A stretch of 64,000 bases of DNA from Asterias amurensis. Lineage: Eukaryota > Echinodermata > Asteroidea > Forcipulatida > Asteriidae. Below the pieces are notes generated by a model. It saw nothing but the letters and a program-made list of their open reading frames with translations. It was not told the origin of the DNA and ran no database searches. Shown piece by piece: positions 61,216-64,000 of the stretch (position 1 is its first letter; every line of letters starts with the position of its first letter). A program made the position numbers and the translations under genes. Location of the stretch: contig NC_092665.1 in NCBI RefSeq assembly GCF_032118995.1, forward strand, positions 1,772,001 through 1,836,000, given 5' to 3'.

Positions 61216-61837
61216 TGTACACCTTTAAGAATGTTCTTCTGTGGGAACACCTGGTGTCCTGCACACTTCACTGGTGAAATTACACTTTCCGTGTGCATGT
61301 GAGAGTTCTTACAAATGTTCACCCAGCCACCTGAAATTGTCAACATCCCACCTTCATCTATAACTCACATAAGCTCGATCAAAGTCCAGACTCTTCTCTC
61401 TTTCACACCCTCGCTAAGGAATCAAAAGCAAAATTTCCCAACTCCTAATAATGCGACATCTTTTTTTCTTTGGCTAAGGTACCTGAGCTCCTCATAGCAA
61501 TCAACACCGTATTATTGTGTTTCAGCGCCGATGTCCCCAGCCATGGAAAGAAATACTGGCCAACGATCGCAGGGAGAAAAAGGGAACAAAGATTATGACA
61601 AGTGTGTCTCCCTGGACGAAAACGGTGTCACAATTATTTGATGTAGAGAGGAACCTTGTGGGAAATAAGCTTGTAATCTATACTGTCTTGCCCGCCAATA
61701 GCAGTCGAAATCAGGGATTTGGGTGTTATGATTCGAGTGGGCACGATAGGGTGTTGGTTTGATTTTACCATATTCTTCATCTTCTGTTTGGCTCATATAA
61801 AAATATATCTCACCAACAGGTAGACAATATTAACCCT

Positions 61838-62201
61838 CAAAGACACTGGACACTATTGGTAATTGTCAAAGACCAGTCTTCTCACTTGGTGTATCTCAAC
61901 ATGTATGCATAAAATAACAAACCTGTGAAAATTTGAGCTTAATCGGTCGTCGAAGTTGTGAGATAATAATGGAAGAAAAATCACCCTTGTCATACGAAGT
62001 TGTGTGCTTTCAGAGATGCTTGATTTAGATAACCCAAATTCTAAACTTGAGGTCTCGAAATCAGATTACGTCTTCCTCGAAAACTTCACTTCAGAGGGAC
62101 CCGTTTCACACAGCGTTTTATACTATCAACCTCTCCCCATTACTCGTAATCAAGAAAAGTTTTATGCTAATAATTATTTTGAGTAATTACCAATCTGCCT
62201 T
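61838..62201 (+). mobile_element. TTAA MITE, family A copy 17
   Basis: TCAAAGACACTGGACACTAT to GAGTAATTACCAATCTGCCT. The central hairpin is damaged and the right terminus cut; a LINE 3' fragment follows directly. Confidence 0.85.
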
Positions 62202-62510
62202 CGAGTCTCATAACTCCTGGGGTGACAGGTCTTTTTCTTCAGCTGTTCCCATGTAGAACTCTCTACCACTACCACTTAATCTTAGATGTTGTCTTTAAAC
62301 CACGAAGTTCAAATCCCTTCTCAAAATCGTATGTCACAGGTTTTTCAAGGACTATAGTTGCGTCCGTTTTATTTCGTCTGATGTTTGTTTTACTGCGCCT
62401 TAAACACCAAGCAGGGTGGATTTGTGCCCAAGCGCAATACAAGTCTTGCTTCTTCATCTTCTATTTTTTTCTTCTTCTTCTTCGATTTTTTTTTAAATTA
62501 TTATCACTGA
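62202..62510 (+). mobile_element. LINE 3' end fragment (CR1/L2/Jockey-like)
   Basis: Frame [13 protein letters not shown], then NSLPLPLNLRCCL and KFKSLLK in neighbouring frames, show the C-terminus of a LINE RT protein with stops and frameshifts. The 3' tail CCAAGCAGGGTGGATTTGTG ends in (CTT)n/T-rich DNA. Confidence 0.65.
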
Positions 62511-63244
62511 CACGGATACATTTGGCGGAATTTTGTGATTATGTTTAGTGCTCTCGATGCCCACATGCAAAAACAAATTTCCGGTGGTTAAGTCTGAGTC
62601 CGTTCTCGCACTGTTTGATCGCGAGAGATGTGGTGTACCGTATCGGTGATGTTTAATTTAACATTTTGAAGGCAGCCGTTTTAACATCAACGGCTGTACG
62701 TTTGGTCCATGATTTCATAACAATTAATAATAATTTTTGGAGGATAATATTATCCTTACTCGTAGCCGAGAATGAATTGCGAAATACGTATGGCTGAAAT
62801 GTGGTTGCACGAGGGCACCTTGGCGGCCAAACCAATGCAGAACCACGGAGTGATTGATCAAGTGATTGGTCGTAAGCCAGCAATTGGGCAGTGTCCCCAG
62901 TATAGTTGTAAATAAATGTAAAAAAAACTGTAAATACAATATTTCTGTCGAAGAGACCATCATTCATGTGCAGCAAATGTCTATTAAAGAGAATGGACGA
63001 TAAAGTGTAGATTCGAGAATGTACGAGCCGATATATTCAGCTAGCCGATGTTTTGTTGCACTTAATCCTATCTTTCAGTTTGGAAAGGCAGTAATTTTCA
63101 AGTTGAACTATTGTAACAAAAATACACTCAACTGCAGATTATGTTACGAACACTTAAGTGTAGACTGTTAACGAATCTCACAGTTAAGTGTAGATGCGTA
63201 AAAATAGTCTACACTTTCAACAACAGAGTGACGTCACAGAACTA
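62511..63244. other. Stretch without recognised gene
   Basis: Contains repeated AACTTAAGTGTAGACT-like words between 63140 and 63215 (CACTTAAGTGTAGACTGTTA, ACAGTTAAGTGTAGATGCG) and a CRE TGACGTCA near 63229-63236. No gene seen. Confidence 0.35.
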
Positions 63245-63475
63245 GTTTAGTTTACATTAGTCGTCCCTGGTTGGCTGTGACACACACAGCCAGTCATAAA
63301 AAGTGTTTTATTGTTTTCCCCCGAAGGGAGGAAAACATGACGACCCAGAGACAACCCCAAATAGCATGTGAACAAACGCACAACTCTACTCGCATAAACA
63401 CTAGCAGGGAATCGAACCAATGCCACATTGGCGAAAGCTGTACGCGCTTTACGCATTAACTCAACCGTGCCAGTC
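63245..63475 (-). mobile_element. tRNA-derived SINE (family C)
   Basis: Minus: TGGCACGGTTGAGTTAATGC, B-box TGGTTCGATTCCCTGCTAG, body TGTTTTCCTCCCTTCGGGGG and a tail ending GGCTGTGTGTGTCACAGCC. No other copy in the window. Confidence 0.55.
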
Positions 63476-64000
63476 AAAAGTTCTCCCAAATAGTTACTTC
63501 TTTGAAATCGTTTTTTTTTTTTTCTCTCCTTTTTTTGTACAAATAACAGATAATCTGTCTTAATTCGGATAGTCGCTGGCCAAATCGAACCCCTTGGGGC
63601 CTCAAGGGGATCATCGGTTTTTTTAAATTTTGCTTGTGTATGTTGGTTTATTTATATGTTTGTTTGTTTGTTTGCAAACTCCCACCAGGGGATATAACCA
63701 TCAAGCTGACCGCAGCCAATCTCTTTTCAACACAAACATTCGGTGGAGAACTTTGATTTTAAGTTGATAAATCAAGAAATCGTGATTCAGTGAAAGAAGA
63801 CGACAATGCTTATTATAGTCAATGTGGAATCGGGTTTTCTTATCGCTCAGCAATGCTCTAAATGGATTCGATCGATCCGGTTACTAAAGAATTAAGTTTC
63901 AGTAATCTTATAGGCAGTTATTCATGCATCTTCGCTTTAAATCTTCAGCCATACTACAGGTTGTCTTGCGAGGTGTATACAGTGCTTGTGCAATGATTCT
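63476..64000. other. Stretch without recognised gene
   Basis: T-rich tract at 63510-63535 and GTTTGTTTGTTTG near 63658-63672. Nothing else recognised. Confidence 0.4.

Noticed and set aside
60851-61228. 125-codon plus-strand frame
   Set aside because: The second half is a family D repeat, the first half shows no motif, and there is no splice or promoter context.

Overview
This is animal (deuterostome) nuclear DNA, most likely from an echinoderm and probably a starfish. The evidence is short, phase-consistent GT-AG exons in kilobase introns, an invertebrate-type RPL22, a single ING4/5-type gene, a six-NHR NEURL4, and a multi-copy neuropeptide precursor whose peptides end in LxxLxSGFx, as in pedal peptide/orcokinin-type (PP/OK) precursors. 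The repeat load is heavy: MITEs, tRNA-derived SINEs and LINE 3' ends. The species call is an inference, not a match to a known genome.

Layout. 0.2-2.6 kb: RPL22 (+, three coding exons seen). 3.7-9.0 kb: ING4/5 (+, seven coding exons). 10.6 kb: a Pol III tRNA-Pro(UGG) gene (-). 11.0-32.1 kb: NEURL4 (+, 28 coding exons; all splice phases close, giving a 1,456-codon reading frame). 32-42 kb: intergenic DNA with MITEs, a CRE/TATA promoter candidate and a repeated ATGCAA/TGTCCG module. 42.3-44.2 kb: the large last exon of a neuropeptide precursor (-), encoding 16 related 19-residue peptides; its signal-peptide exon was not found. 44-64 kb: no convincing gene; it holds a 5'-truncated LINE, SINEs, MITEs and CRE-rich DNA, and may include the large 5' intron of the neuropeptide gene.

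RPL22 (ribosome), ING4/5 (H3K4me3-reading chromatin factor) and NEURL4 (centrosome/ubiquitin adaptor) are unrelated housekeeping genes in the same orientation. There is no operon logic.

The dominant structural feature is at least 17 copies of one ~380-bp MITE ending AGGCAGTGGACAC and flanked by TTAA (piggyBac-like target). One pair sits head to tail sharing a single TTAA. NEURL4 also carries three partial exon duplications beside the functional exons. No retrovirus, LTR element or CRISPR array was seen.
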